Of a stretch of DNA of 64,000 bases, positions 63,789 to 64,000 are shown one piece after another (position 1 is the stretch's first letter; every line of letters begins with the position of its first letter). The position numbers were made by a program, and so were the translations under genes. Under the pieces are notes generated by a model. That model worked only from the letters and a program-made list of their open reading frames with translations. It searched no databases and was not told where the DNA came from. The stretch is from the NCBI RefSeq assembly GCF_017163705.1, contig NZ_JAFIWB010000005.1, positions 62,001 to 126,000 on the forward strand. Direction: 5' to 3'. This DNA comes from Xanthomonas bonasiae. Lineage in GTDB: Bacteria; Pseudomonadota; Gammaproteobacteria; Xanthomonadales; Xanthomonadaceae.

Positions 63789-64000
63789 TCAATGCAACGG
63801 TGCAGGGCCTGCGTCGGCACGATGGTGCGTGCCCAGGTCCCCGACCATGGCGGCGCTGGCGGCGTTCAGCCCCACCACCTGCACCTGCGCACCATGGCGG
63901 CGGAATTTCAGCACCACCTTGTCCAGCGCGCCGATGGCGCTGATGTCCCACAGGTGCGCCTGCGTCAGGTCGAGGGTGACCCGCGCCGGTGCGTGCGCAT
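63789..64000 (-). CDS. C-terminal STAS domain of a SulP-type transporter (5' end outside window)
   Basis: About 70 residues to the stop at 63789-63791 are visible: VTLDLTQAHLWDISAIGALD, KVVLKFRRHGAQVQVVGLN and AASAAMVGDLGTH. This is a STAS domain as found at the end of SulP sulfate/bicarbonate transporters, where it sits in the cytoplasm and regulates transport. The membrane part is outside the window, so a separate STAS protein cannot be excluded. Confidence 0.8.
   Translation of the reverse strand, partial: AHAPARVTLDLTQAHLWDISAIGALDKVVLKFRRHGAQVQVVGLNAASAAMVGDLGTHHRADAGPAPLH

Overview
The window is GC-rich chromosomal DNA (roughly 68-70 % G+C by eye) from a gammaproteobacterium of the Xanthomonadaceae, most likely a Xanthomonas. 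Supporting signs are an olefin synthase OleA whose length and catalytic residues fit the characterised Xanthomonas campestris enzyme, an Ax21-family outer-membrane protein, a FecI/FecR/TonB-dependent receptor locus, glyoxylate-shunt genes next to a divergent LysR gene, and scattered GTAG-type palindromic (REP) repeats. No rRNA, tRNA, CRISPR array, phage or intact insertion sequence was found. Both ends of the window cut through genes.

Layout. 1-2.5 kb: rhodanese, secB and gpsA, closed by a strong terminator. 2.6-8.2 kb: ax21-like gene, an operon of two NmrA-type reductases and an AtaL-like protein divergent from a LysR regulator, then a DUF2000 gene and an AraC regulator. 8.4-13.9 kb: trmL, a small exported protein built of VQVRPSAEQ repeats, a large M16 protease, a four-copy 142-bp tandem repeat, and a DUF4156 lipoprotein. 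13.9-26.2 kb: the long-chain olefin pathway oleA, oleB, oleC, oleD, with unrelated genes between the members, including a lower-GC Fic gene behind a perfect palindrome. 26.3-36.4 kb: mostly housekeeping (DUF1328, ddlA, S9 peptidase, ubiJ-ubiB, DUF3147, thioredoxin-like, truC, DUF2059, arfB, acyltransferase). 36.8-46.1 kb: fecI-fecR-TonB receptor, divergent from an exported fusion of cyanophycinase and isoaspartyl peptidase, followed by a lipoprotein M3 peptidase. 46.5-53 kb: second signal peptidase I, metallo-beta-lactamase-fold hydrolase divergent from a TetR gene, VOC protein, AraC regulator, cation/proton antiporter. 53-56.2 kb: LysR regulator divergent from aceB-aceA. 56.5-62 kb: a cNMP-binding GGDEF protein and a small RiPP-type locus. 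62.1-64 kb: DUF2884 protein, cupin, and the end of a SulP transporter.

Two loci stand out. The first is the putative ribosomally made, modified-peptide locus at 56.5-62.0 kb. It has a class III cyclase-like/TPR membrane protein, a 78-residue precursor with a nitrile-hydratase-like leader ending in GWVVFCR, a SagB-like FMN dehydrogenase, and what looks like a broken second copy of the dehydrogenase tail. The precursor gene lies antisense to the 3' end of the cyclase gene. The second is the exported two-enzyme fusion at 41.7-43.7 kb. It could turn cyanophycin (multi-L-arginyl-poly-Asp) fully into Asp and Arg outside the cytoplasm, and it shares an intergenic region with a surface-signalling receptor operon, which suggests a nutrient-scavenging unit.

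Regulatory signals seen directly include five intrinsic terminators, four palindromes in promoter regions, and six genes with a -10-like hexamer 6-7 nt before the start codon, suggesting leaderless transcripts.
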